Source: Ypsolopha sequella (Eukaryota; Arthropoda; Insecta; Lepidoptera; Ypsolophidae). From it: DNA of 64,000 bases. How positions within the stretch are numbered: the first letter of the stretch is position 1; every line of letters begins with the position of its first letter. Positions 24,101-35,957 of this stretch are shown one piece after another. The DNA lies in the NCBI GenBank assembly GCA_934047225.1, contig OW203985.1, positions 6,279,501 to 6,343,500 on the forward strand, written 5' to 3'. A program made the translations under genes and the position numbers. Below the pieces are notes generated by a model, which saw only the letters and a list, made by a program, of their open reading frames with translations, had not been told where the DNA came from and did no database searches.

Positions 24101-26234
24101 TTTTCAATGAGACACGATTGTTCAATTTAGCTCGTTAAAAATGTGTAGTGAAATTTTGAAGTTGAAATGTTCGTAATTTTACTTTTAAATTATAACTGTT
24201 TATATTACTTATAGCACTGGGCGCCCTTTGGCGAAAATAACTTCATAGTGCTTCCGTGTTACGGAGAATTCTAGTATCGGAGCACACATATTCGACTTTA
24301 TTATTATGTGCTAAGTTGTTAGTTTTACAGTCTAAGAAAGAATCTGTTAACGTGTCGGAAGCCTGCTTTGGGTATTATTAGTCCCAAATTTTTTTTTCTC
24401 TATTTTTGTATTTTACTAACCCTAGGATAGGCCTAATTAAGTTTTTTCTGTAATACTAACCATTTAAGTAAATGAATAAATAAATAATTGTATTTTCAAT
24501 ATATATTACAATTGGCCTGTGTCTCACACATAAAAATGTTTTTTCACAAAACAAATTGCATGGCCTGGTATTATCTAGATCTATGTTTAAGTCGAACTAA
24601 AAATCGTGAAATTTGAGTAGGTATTATCTTAACAACAAACCTATAAAATACGTACATTTTACATTTTTTTTTACCAAAAATGTAGCCGAATGTGCTTTTA
24701 TTGTTTTAGATACAATCAAAAAATTATCACGAGTTAAACATCACTAATGTTATCTGGATTAATAATAACTAAAATATGTTTGGAAACTTCCACAATTTTG
24801 CCAAAATCAGTTTTCAATTTTGCGCCCGCGACGAAATCGGCACCATTGTATTGTCTTCGCAAGTTTCATGAAGCGTGCAAATTATAGCGAAATGAAACAG
24901 CATGACATTTGGCCGAGCCCCCAAGCTGAGTAGCGTCATGACATGGATTAAATGCTATTTCGCTATCGCAGTGTTAGAAAGTGATAATGTTGTGGCTTTT
25001 TGAACGGCACTCTGGAGAGACAGTGAATATTGTATGTTTTCTGAAGACCCTCTGTAATCATGCCCTCTCCCGAGTTCTCGAGAAGCAGTTGAAATGCAAC
25101 AGGAACACGAGCAATCTGACCCTCCTCCACCCGCAACCCCCGACCGTATCGCATTGCCAGAGATTAATTGCTGTTTACCCCAGGCGTAGGGCAAATATTA
25201 TTGACGAGCGATGTAATTCCAAATTAATAATGTCCTGCGATACCGTATTGCGGTTAATTTGAGGGTGCCGGTTCCTTGGCAACGTTTGTGGATTATTTTT
25301 GGCACTTTTCAATTTTTCGAAATATATCAAAACACTAAGCCTATCGCCTTGTAGTAACTCCTGACAGATAAACCTCTTAGGACTGCTAGAATTTTTTGTC
25401 ACACCTTTTTCGCTTCTATCACGCACGTCCGTCGATTCCGGGTGCTTTTGTCTTGTTCCGTGTACAGTATGTTACAACACAACCAAGACCTAGCATCGGT
25501 CTTTGCAAAACCTATCCCCACCGAACTGAGTGCATGTGATAATTTTACAACTGCGTTTGTGTAAAGAACATTTTCGCCAAAAGCAAACATTGGTGATTTT
25601 GAAGCCACACTTAGTTCGGGGGTGATCGGTTTTGCGAACTTGACCGATGCGATCTAGGTAAGTTGTGTCGTTCTCACAGAACTATTAATAAGTCGTTCTG
25701 TTCCGATCAGGTCTGAATTAGTTCCATCTAGGGCGGACAGGTAGAACTTGCGCTGAATATTATTTTATTATGTATTTCTTGGATGCTATATGCTTAGGTG
25801 CAATTACGAATCCAAGTAATAATGTAAGACAAATGAAGGGTAGACAGCTGGACCGCCCACTAAATTCCATTCGGTTTAACTCGATGAACCCCAGGAATCC
25901 AATTGGACAATTCGAAGAGTCCGAGTGATAGATGTGATCTAATAAATTCTTAACTTACCTACCTACCTAATATTTATCATAGTGCCTTTCCATTGCATGT
26001 AGACACGAAACATGTCACAGATACCACACAAACAGTTATCACTACAGTGTTATTAGCATATAGGAGTGTTAAAAGCAAGATGATATTTAACTATATATTT
26101 AGTGTTAACTTTTGTTGTCCCTAGGGAATAGTCCAATAGACCGAGACAAAAAGTAGTCTTCAAGGAGCTACGGAAAAAAACGACACTTTAAGAACTTGCA
26201 TATCTACTTAAGTAAATAATGTTTTATTTTGATA
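24101..26234. other. No confirmed gene
   Basis: Single-copy sequence. A GC-richer patch at 24940-25240 and the stretch at 25440-25660 ending in a strong donor-like CTAG|gtaagttg on the plus strand could be an untranslated exon, but no coding block supports this. Confidence 0.35.
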
Positions 26235-26572
26235 AAATAGTATATTATTTTTGGATTCTTTTTCTAGGGATCTGTTAAAACAGAAACGCGTTGGGAGAAA
26301 TTCCGCTCGATATAAATATTTATTGAAATGAGGTCTTTTTCGACACCAATTCTCCTGGTTTGACAATTAAGAATGACATATGGACTGCAATTGATATTTT
26401 ATTAGATGGGTTTTAACGGTATCTAGGATCAGGTTAAACGAAATTTTGATAGCAACTTTAGTACATTTTATTTTATTAAAAACCGACTTTTTGCTACTTT
26501 TCCACGAATTCGTCCCTCTCGCACTGAGGGTTTGTTCACATATGGAGTAACAGGGACGCTTAAACTTTTACA
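26235..26572 (-). repeat. Dispersed repeat family D, subfamily 2, uninterrupted copy
   Basis: Inverse-orientation partner of 7335-7905. At about 26427-26436 it runs straight through the point where the other copy holds the MITE, so it acts as a related empty site. Confidence 0.75.
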
Positions 26573-28360
26573 TATCGCCTTAAGGTTGTTTTTTGGACTT
26601 AACTTCAAAAAGTTTCATCGCGATCTGTTTATTAGTTGTAGAGCAGAATAACATCAAATTTCGGGTTTAATATTGGTAGTATATTTCAGATTATAATTCA
26701 TTCTTCTTGTGCTTATAAATAAGCACGAGCCACAGATGAAGCGTCTATCCATCCTGCTTGCTCTTTCGCACGCCGGTAAAGGCGGCATGTGTGACAATGA
26801 CAACGCAAGAATTTATTTATATCTAATTCGTGTGCTAGGAGCACAGGATGCAATACTTGGAGCAGGCTTATCTCGAATCAGCGAGACGTATAGAAGACAA
26901 CCGTTCAGTTCAATTGAACCCGCGTTCCCCCGGCGGATGGCCGAACGGAATTCGGAAGATGTTCGTCCCTCCGTCGGTCGGTCGGTCTGTCTGGAGGCCT
27001 TCCTTATAAATAGATGTCAGGAATTGTTCCGAGCTGCCGCTTCAGACGTTGCTAACTGAATTCGGTTGAACTAAAAATTCTAATCGGCCCTTTTTATTTT
27101 TCTAATCAATATGAGACTAACTTAGAAAGTACTGTGGTATTTCCAAGCTCTTGGAAAGAGTATTTTTTGTAACCAAAATAAATATTACCTATGAAATTGC
27201 CGAAATTTTCTTACAGATTCATGAGTTCATAATTCCTGTAGTTCAATAGATATTTAAATTATTTATTTTTTGTTTGAAAGTTGATTTCAAGGTTTCAAAT
27301 CTACGTATTAAATATTTGTTTTTATTTTCAGTTCGATTATAAAAATGAAATGTTCAAAAACAGATCGTCCTAAATGCCATCCGTTTCCATGATAAGATTC
27401 GTAATCATTTTTAACAGCTGACACTTTTCAAAAATTAAATTAATGTTGCTGTTAGCTTAATGTTGTCTCATTCATACTAAAGAAATGACAAAACTTGGAT
27501 TTGTCATTCCTAAAAAAAATGCAAAAATGTTAGTACTGAAAATTGAGTTTCCTTCAAATTGTCTATAGAAAACAGCAATTTCATATGTAAAGTTCTAATA
27601 TTAAAAATAAACAATTCCCATACAAGCGCAATAGTTTGGGGGCATTCCACGGCAAACGAGTAGATTTAACTTGGTTGCAAAAAAAAAACCCTACATTTTT
27701 ACGTAGTTTTATACCCTTTGATAGATTTCATTCATGAAAAAATGTTTGCAGCTTTTATAATACGAGTATTATTGGAAATATTTCTCCATATAGTAAAACT
27801 ATCTATTTATATCAATCAGTACTCATCTCATGTAAGTACCTATGTCTAAAAAAAACTCTCATCACGATGTTTAAAAACCATGTAACGTGTAAAAGAATAA
27901 TTCGATCCTGTAATGTACCTATTCTGATTCATTCGAATTGGCAATGCCAAACTCCTCATCAAGGATATCTAAAAGTCCGTCAAGCATATCGTACACATCC
28001 ATCAATGTATGTAATGTAATTTATACTATAAGGTGTGACTACTTGATGGAACTTCATTTGAACACTTATAAAAGTTTGCTTCTATCAGTTCCAATATATT
28101 TATTATATAATTCGTCGATTTTATGACATCGTTAGGCGAAATGGGAAAGGTAAAGGACGTGCTTGATATAGCAAGCGCCCCAGGGGCACGGATGGAAGTG
28201 ACGCTGTGTTGCTAGGCTCTATGGATTTCTACGCAGGGCGTGGCGGGCGCTTGTTGTATTTCGTTCTATACAGCGCCATACATTTCGCTTCACAAGTCCT
28301 TAAAAATCATAGATATGTAAAACATGCAGTTAAAGTATAAGTATGTAAAATATAGCACAA
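26573..28360. other. No gene apart from the 27.2-kb inverted-repeat element
   Basis: A 116-codon plus-strand frame at 26709-27059 contains a GTCGGTCGGTCGGTCTGTC simple repeat and lacks any recognisable domain. Otherwise AT-rich and featureless. Confidence 0.45.
27183..27594. mobile_element. Inverted-repeat element family T, copy 2
   Basis: The ends ATGAAATTGCCGAAATTTT and GCAATTTCATATGTAA match the 10.1-kb copy. The centre is about 280 bp longer and non-coding. Confidence 0.7.
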
Positions 28361-28755
28361 TTTAAGAGGCTATACGAATTTTGTTTTTGTCACTGTCACT
28401 CCAAGCGAAAAAACGATTCAACGCGAAAGGGAAAAGGTTAGTTTTATATTTTTATTTAAAAAAATTAAAATAGCTAGCCAAATTTCTAAAGTCAAAACTC
28501 TAGATATTGTTGAAACCCATCTAATAAAATATGTATGAGTTCTGTACATGGTTCCTATTCGTCAAACGAGGAGAAAAAGTGTGTTTGAAAGCCTTATTTC
28601 AACAATTATTTCTATTGAGGAAAATTAATCCAAACATGTTTTCCAATTACAAAACCCTAGATTATATAGTGAAAATGCATATACCACAAATGAATTCCAA
28701 TTTTTCGTGTATTTCATGAAATACACAGAAAAGAACCCGTTTTTTTTTTTACACA
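28361..28755 (+). repeat. Dispersed repeat family D, subfamily 1, copy 2
   Basis: Second copy of the 503-872 repeat in the same orientation, with the same palindrome near its end and an A/T-rich insertion near 28450. Confidence 0.7.
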
Positions 28756-29185
28756 TTTTCATGACGTCATTTGATAGTTTCCGTATTTTCCTGGGGAATA
28801 ATGTTTTGTTTCATTCTAGCTCATTCGGCCAAGGCTATAACGGTTTCCATTTTTTGTTAGGACCCCTAAAATGTATAGTTGTGAGCTTGGTTTATCTGCA
28901 GCACCTCACCTGATCAAACATTTGGACGTTTCCACGCGCCGAGATATCGCTCAAAATGTTTTTGTTCCATTAACATATGTTCCACGCTGTTACATATGAA
29001 AAGGGTGGCAACTACTACAAAATATAGTTTCCTACTTGGCTCAAAATACTATTCAAGGTTAAATTATAAGTATCAGTTGGAGAACCTCATAACATAGACA
29101 TTAGACGCAACTCCTGAACAACTTTTTCCATGACTATCTAAGCAAAAAAATTGTTTGAGTTTTTTAATAGGGTACCATTAAAAAT
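28756..29185. other. No recognisable feature
   Basis: AT-rich sequence with no supportable gene or repeat. Confidence 0.5.
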
Positions 29186-29317
29186 AGTATTTTGTGCAAC
29201 TGTTACATGATTTGAGACATTGGGACATGAGTGCTTGTTTACGAAACGAACGGAGTTTCGTAATAGATTTGCACGAGTGTCCCAATGTCTAATTATGTTC
29301 AGTTGCACAAAATACTT
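29186..29317. mobile_element. Palindromic MITE, 132 bp
   Basis: AGTATTTTGTGCAACTG and GAGACATTGGGAC at the left are matched in inverse by GTCCCAATGTCT and CAGTTGCACAAAATACTT at the right, around a central GAAACGAACGGAGTTTC palindrome. Confidence 0.75.
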
Positions 29318-30860
29318 TATCTACGACCATCAAAAATATCGTCTTCATTTATAATATTTTTAACTAACAATTTCACGAAGAATGAGAAGAAGAACACTTG
29401 TTAATGAACCTCGGGTGCGTCGTCCGGTAATGCTGCCTTGAAGACCAGTCAGGATAAAGGGGGCGTGGCTTAAGAAATAAGGTCGGGACTTCCTTTTAGG
29501 GCCCTGTTGTTGATTGACTCTCTAGCGGTGTTGTAATAAATTGGGCCAATCGCAGCGCAGAATTGTGGTGCTATAATGTCATATTATAGCATCGGATAAA
29601 GTATGTAGGTACTTATAAAACTGCTTTTGATGTTGCAATTACTTATTGCAGTATGGCGGTAGATAAATATATGTATATCTAAAGTCTGATTTTCATTACG
29701 AAGAATTCTGACATTACAGGGAAAGGGATGGCACTGCGGTAATAAAGGAGAAACGATACAGTTCATATCGCTTACTTGCACAGTTCCATCCCTTTCCTTG
29801 AACTGTCATAATCCTACGGAATGAAAAATCAGAGTTTAATTTCGCTTAGCCCCCATTATTTATATGGATGTGTACAATCTATGTTTCGAGTTTTGACAAC
29901 TAATATTATTAAACCTTTCATACCAACTTTAATAAACTGCATAGTATTTGTTCTTACTTACCAGTTGTTATATATATATATAAATATAACATACCTTAAA
30001 TACTTGCAGTAAATTTTGTGTAGGCAAGTATTTCTTTTTTCATCTTTGCGGGTAATTTCATTTGAGAAAGTTGTTCAGTACGATCAGTACGATCAGATCA
30101 GATTATGTGGTTTCATTTAAAAACAGCTTTTTACACACGGCATTACTTATCTTGAAAAACTTTTTGGCACAAACATATAATATGAACTTTATTTATGGGA
30201 CGTCCTTCCACGTCCCCGCAAAGTTTCCTGGATAAAAAACATCACGAAATAGCAATTTGAGATGCAACTAGACGCCGCTGGTAGGGTCCCTATAGCGTTT
30301 TTGTCCGCGGTCAGGTTAATCGATTAGCAATTTAGATAATAGTCGCAGCCTAGGGGTTATTGGTGAATCGTCGACTCAAATTCGCACTAAAACGCCCACT
30401 CGACCCACTAATTGCAGTACTGCCGGTGTCCATACTAGTAGGTATGGACACATCTATATGTAAGTATTGTACAGGTGTAAAACCACACGATCCACTAATA
30501 TTTTTTTTTAAATTTCGTAGAAACATACGAATGAAATATTACAGAAATCAACAGCGAAATATAACAGAGATAGAATAAATAACATATTATTATTACAGAC
30601 AGATTACAATTTTTGTGTTATACGAGTTCTTAAACAGCAAAATACTTAAATTATAAAACAAACACAAAAACTAAACAGTTTATAAGGGAAGTTGTCAATA
30701 TAATGACATACTAGCTCATTGGTGGGTGTGGTAGAAAAAGTAGAAAGAGAAACGCATTTATTTAAGTATCTTTGAGAAATATGAAATAATGAACCGTATT
30801 TTTAGACTCAGATTACAACGTTGTCTACGTCGAAAAATTAAATAACTGCTATTAATATTA
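29318..30860. other. No supportable gene
   Basis: A 26-bp palindrome centred on ACTAGT lies near 30437 (GTGTCCATAC with GTATGGACAC). Open frames here are short and lack family features. Confidence 0.45.
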
Positions 30861-31156
30861 GACGAGGTTCTCTTGACACGCGGCTCTACCGCGTAATTCT
30901 CATTTGTATCAACTTCAAGCAAATGCATGCGAAATTCAACGCGTGCAAAAGAGATGGCATGTTAGGCGGGCGTCGTCGCACGCACGGAAAATTTCAATCT
31001 CAAGTTGATGTTGATGAAAATGAGAATTACGTGGTCAACATCAACTTGAGATTGAAGTTGATACAAATGAGAATTACACGGTAGAGCCCCTGTACCAAGT
31101 TTCATGCTTCGGTCATTATCCGAAGGGTCTCCCATACCTGGCAAGAGAACCTCGTG
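30861..31156. mobile_element. Complex inverted-repeat element
   Basis: GACGAGGTTCTCTTG at the left and CAAGAGAACCTCGTG at the right are the ends. Inside, TGAGAATTAC and CAATCTCAAGTTGATGTTGA form a second hairpin. ACGCGTGCAAAAGAGATGGC within it is shared with the repeats at 49.4-49.6 kb. Confidence 0.65.
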
Positions 31157-31229
31157 TATATAGTATTTTATTTCGAAACGATTCATCCACGCACACCGAA
31201 GGGCTAACCACACTCAATAAAGCTAGATA

Positions 31230-31758
31230 TACAGGGTGTTTGGGGCATTGATGTAAATATTTTTAGGAATGATAAAGGAAGTGATTTTAAACATTTTTGA
31301 CTGAATTTACTTTAGTGCAAAGTTTAATAGTTTTCGAGATATAGACATTTTTTAGTTTTGGCTATACTTAAAAATAGGTTACTGCAATGAAATGATAATA
31401 AAACACTATTATGACTAAAAAAAGACATTTTCATTTTAGATTATTTCTAAATACACTTCAGTTTCACAATAGAACAAGATCAATGTGTCCACAAAGAAGT
31501 GAAAATAAACATAAGGCAAAATACAGTACGAAGGAAAATAATTTTTAGTAAATTTTAGTTAATATGATTTATACCCATAATTCTTGTTTTATTATCATTT
31601 CATTGCAGTTACCAATTTGTAAGTAGACAAAACAAAAAAACGTCTATATCTCGAAAACTATTAAACTTTGCACTAAAGTAAATTCAATCAAAAATAATTA
31701 AAATCACTTACTTTATCATCCCTGAAAATATTCACATCGATGCCCCAAACACCCTGTA
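31230..31758. mobile_element. TIR element with ends TACAGGGTGTTTGGGGCAT
   Basis: Inverted arms of about 150 bp, including TTTGCACTAAAGTAAATTCA and CTCGAAAACTATTAAACTTT, enclose an AT-rich non-coding centre. Length 529 bp. The TACAGGGTG terminus resembles those of the elements at 60300, 48071 and 47802. Confidence 0.85.
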
Positions 31759-31958
31759 TGTCGAAGTTGGACTGTAGAATCAGTTGTTTTACAAAATAGC
31801 TCCGTTATGTAACACAGCTAAATTAGGTTCAGCTGGATTGTCATGCGTTACGTTCAACAATACTGCTTCCCACGTTTAGACGTAACTTGACGTAAGTAAA
31901 AAGTCTTTCAACAAAAGTCAAAAATAGGTGCGACGACGACGATGACGAGGGAACCGGG

Positions 31959-33844
31959 GAGGAGCGTGTTAGGTTTACAAGTTTCAAGGCTGAACGTTTC
32001 TTGTTCAGCGCGGACGGTGATTTGATTACACAAAAAATACGAGGAGCGTGTTAGGTTTACAAGTTTCAAGGCTGAACGTTTCTTCTTCAGCGCGGTCGGT
32101 GATTTGATTACACAAAAAATACGAGGAGCGTGTTAGGTTTACAAGTTTCAAGGCTGAACGTTTCTTCTTCAGCGCGGTCGGTGATTTGATTACACAAAAA
32201 ATACGAGGAGCGTGTTAGGTTTACAAGTTTCAAGGCTGAACGCTTCTTCTTCAGCGCGGACGGTGATTTGATTACACAAAAAATACGAGGAGCGTGTTAG
32301 GTTTACAAGTTTCAAGGCTGAACGTTTCTTCTTCAGCGCGGTCGGTGATTTGATTACACAAAAAATACAAGGAGCGTGTTAGGTTTACAAGTTTCAAGGC
32401 TGAACGTTTCTTCTTCAGCGCGGTCGGTGATTTGATTACACAAAAACTACGAGGAGCGTGTTAGGTTTACAAGTTTCAAGGCTGAACGTTTCTTCTTCAG
32501 CGCGGTCGGTGATTTGATTACACAAAAAATACGAGGAGCGTGTTAGGTTTACAAGTTTCAAGGCTGAACGCTTCTTCTTCAGCGCGGTCGGTGATTTGAT
32601 TACACAAAAAATACGAGGAGCGTGTTAGGTTTACAAGTTTCAAGGCTGAACGTTTCTTCTTCAGCGCGGACGGTGATTTGATTACACAAAAAATACGAGG
32701 AGCGTGTTAGGTTTACAAGTTTCAAGGCTGAACGCTTCTTCTTCAGCGCGGACGGTGATTTGATTACACAAAAAATACGAGGAGCGTGTTAGGTTTACAA
32801 GTTTCAAGGCTGAACGTTTCTTCTTCAGCGCGGTCGGTGATTTGATTACACAAAAAATACGAGGAGCGTGTTAGGTTTACAAGTTTCAAGGCTGAACGCT
32901 TCTTCTTCAGCGCGGTCGGTGATTTGATTACACAAAAAATACGAGGAGCGTGTTAGGTTTACAAGTTTCAAGGCTGAACGTTTCTTCTTCAGCGCGGTCG
33001 GTGATTTGATTACACAAAAAATACGAGGAGCGTGTTAGGTTTACAAGTTTCAAGGTTGAACGCTTCTTCTTCAGCGCGGACGGTGATTTGATTACACAAA
33101 AAATACGAGGAGCGTGTTAGGTTTACAAGTTTCAAGGCTGAACGCTTCTTCTTCAGCGCGGACGGTGATTTGATTACACAAAAAATACGAGGAGCGTGTT
33201 AGGTTTACAAGTTTCAAGGCTGAACGTTTCTTCTTCAGCGCGGTCGGTGATTTGATTACACAAAAAATACGAGGAGCGTGTTAGGTTTACAAGTTTCAAG
33301 GCTGAACGCTTCTTCTTCAGCGCGGACGGTGATTTGATTACACAAAAAATACGAGGAGCGTGTTAGGTTTACAAGTTTCAAGGCTGAACGCTTCTTCTTC
33401 AGCGCGGTCGGTGATTTGATTACACAAAAAATACGAGGAGCGTGTTAGGTTTACAAGTTTCAAGGCTGAACGCTTCTTCTTCAGCGCGGACGGTGATTTG
33501 ATTACACAAAAAATACGAGGAGCGTGTTAGGTTTACAAGTTTCAAGGCTGAACGCTTCTTCTTCAGCGCGGACGGTGATTTGATTACACAAAAAATACGA
33601 GGAGCGTGTTAGGTTTACAAGTTTCAAGGCTGAACGCTTCTTCTTCAGCGCGGTCGGTGATTTGATTACACAAAAAATACGAGGAGCGTGTTAGGTTTAC
33701 AAGTTTCAAGGCTGAACGCTTCTTCTTCAGCGCGGACGGTGATTTGATTACACAAAAAATACGAGGAGCGTGTTAGGTTTACAAGTTTCAAGGCTGAACG
33801 CTTCTTCTTCAGCGCGGACGGTGATTTGATTACACAAAAAATAC
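31959..33844. repeat. Minisatellite: 23 perfect-length copies of an 82-bp unit
   Basis: The unit runs from GAGGAGCGTGTTAGGTTTAC to ATTACACAAAAAATAC. The array is 1886 bp, exactly 23 x 82, with no indels. Two positions vary recurrently: T/C at unit base 39 and A/T at base 56. Other changes are single (for example unit 1 has CTTGTTC, unit 14 has GGTTGAA, unit 6 has AAAAACTAC). The unit is not a multiple of three and has stops in all frames, so it is not coding. There are no unique spacers. Confidence 0.98.
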
Positions 33845-34370
33845 ATCTATTCGTGATAGAAACTCTAAAGTCTAGAAATACCTGCTACAGATTTAAAAAA
33901 GGTTAATTAAAACACGGCGTAACAAACGCGCGGGCTGCGCATTAATTTGATTGAATTACCACCGCATTTACATTTGTGTAAAAAAAACCGTGGACAAAGT
34001 AACCTCCTACAAAAGAGAAGTAAATTCATAGGGTCTGGTATAGGTTACACATAAAATGAATATTTATGGACACTTAAATTACTTGAGTGGCATAAAACTT
34101 CAATGAATGTCAGAGGTGAAAGAAACTGAGACAAACACAAGCAGGTGTGCTTGTGTGGCTGTCCTATGCATCAGATGGGTTATTGCAGCTGCTTGTTGGG
34201 AAACCTGCTTCATCTATAGACCAGGCATATATATGCTCTTTTTACACGTTGAGTTTTACTAAGACTCCTGCCACGTAATTGCTGAACCGATGGAAATAAA
34301 AATCCCTTCTAAATCTCCACGTCATACAAGAAACATAGTGTAATGAACTGAATGTGAATAAAACGACCAG
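33845..34370. other. No recognisable feature
   Basis: Flank of the minisatellite. A short GTGTGCTTGTGTGGCTG stretch near 34145 is simple sequence. Confidence 0.5.
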
Positions 34371-34601
34371 TCCCCCTATTCTGTATCTTTGGTTGCCAAC
34401 TGAACTGGGTGCCTATCATCAAAAACATAGATAAAAACTGAAATTTCAAAATTTCCTTTAGTGGGTATTGAACTATTAACAGTCTGTGTCGTCACTTCAA
34501 GTGCGAAAATATCCTTAGGAAATCAGAATTCGATAGTATAGCCATGTTTTTGATGATAGGCACCCAGCCCAGAAGGCAACTAGAGATACATAATAGGCCC
34601 G
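34371..34601. mobile_element. Palindromic MITE family M1, copy 3
   Basis: Starts CCCCCTATTCTGTATC and ends GATACATAATAGGCCCG. It is very similar to copy 2 throughout, including the core GTCGTCACTTCAAGTGCG. Confidence 0.85.
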
Positions 34602-34880
34602 TAGATCAAAGTACCTAAGCAGTTAATAATATATTTGTTATAAGAAACATAATAAATTAACTTACTTGAACAACAAAAACATTTTTCTTGTTATGACTTC
34701 TCAAGATGACAAAATTAAAAATATAAAAAAGTAACTAATCCAAAGACAGTGTGATTGAGCTGGTGGCCAGCAGTTCATCACACACAGAGTCCAAATTTCG
34801 TGCTCCTAGGTCCAGCCGCCGTTTGGCCTACGCCTTGGTAGATCAGACAGTCACAGACATTGGATATTCTTTTATATATC

Positions 34881-35139
34881 TATACACAGGCTGTTAAAAT
34901 GAATTTGCGGAAGCCGGAAACTGGCGATAGAACTCATCCATACGAAATACTTCTCGTGGAAAAAAATTGAGAAAAAGAAACAGTTGTCTTATTATATTTT
35001 GGTCGGTTGAAAGTTTTCTATGGAAAAGCTGATATTTTTTTCGCGATTCTAGGGTCGGTCCATAATAAAAGTTGTTCGTATGGACGTGTAGTATCACCAG
35101 TTTCCGGCTTCCGCTATTTCATCTTAACACCCAGTATAA
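34881..35139. mobile_element. TIR element, 259 bp
   Basis: TATACACAGGCTGTTAAAAT and GCGGAAGCCGGAAACTGG at the left are matched in inverse by CCAGTTTCCGGCTTCCGC and TCTTAACACCCAGTATA at the right. The open frame inside is not coding. Confidence 0.8.
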
Positions 35140-35259
35140 TAATAAAGTAGTAAACAAGTCTTGCCCGTACATATATTTTTGCGAAATTTAAAATTAATGG
35201 GTTATTATTATTATTGTGCTGAGGTCAAAACTAAAATGTTCGTCTGTCTTTTAACTCAA

Positions 35260-35435
35260 GAACCACTGAACGTATTTGGATGAGGTTTTCTTTATTATCA
35301 TCGCAGAGATTCCGGTCAAAATATAGCTGTAAGGAGGGTGTTGATAAAACAACCGCCAAGTCAAAAACTGTCAATAGATTGAAAGTCATTTCCACGCGAC
35401 CCAAGCCGCGGGCAAAAGCTAGTAAAAAAATAAAT
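35260..35435 (+). repeat. Lepidopteran-type dispersed repeat, 3' end
   Basis: Ends CCAAGCCGCGGGCAAAAGCT then AGTA. A diverged relative lies in inverse orientation at 63690-63860 (shared TTGATAAAA, AACGTATTTGGATG-like blocks), and end motifs recur at 11.4, 14.8 and 47.4 kb. Confidence 0.6.
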
Positions 35436-35862
35436 ATCTTCATTTATATCCAAGTGATAATAGAAAGATAAAAACACGTATCGTTTGAAAATAACACATC
35501 CATCCCGGATAGATAAATGATAAGATTGGATGTAAAAAAAACTTTATCAATTTTACGCGTAGATACGTAACACACCGTGTCAAATCAAACTACTTCAAAT
35601 TACTGTTTTATCATGAGAATGAAAATTAAAACCTATCCAACGTTATCCAAGTACCTATTCAGCAAAATCCAATTTCGGGGAAACAAACCTACCTAGACCG
35701 CAGATAATTTTAAATTGTTGGAAAATCCTAATGCCCTCAAATTGTGCACAGATTGTTTCATGGAACTTGTAGTTAACTTCATCACCATAATTATTACAAG
35801 TATAGAAAGCATTTTTGGATCTACCTCTTTCGAAATTTTGGAATAATATCCGAGTTATTACA

Positions 35863-35957
35863 TTATTATTACATGCGGCTTTAACACTCACGTGTGATTG
35901 TTGTTAACTATATGTTAACCATTTCACCGATACAATTTCGGCATTTTCAATATCTAA
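35863..35957. repeat. Single terminal repeat of the 62.4-kb MITE
   Basis: TTATTACATGCGGCTTTAAC and TCACGTGTGATTGTTGTT match both ends of the element at 62357-62606. No second end is seen nearby, so this is a truncated copy. Confidence 0.7.

Noticed and set aside
26709..27059. 116-codon plus-strand open frame
   Set aside because: It passes through a GTCGGTCGG simple repeat and has no recognisable domain.
31959..33844. CRISPR-like array
   Set aside because: The units are directly contiguous with no variable spacers, the 82-bp period is too long for a CRISPR repeat, and the DNA is eukaryotic.
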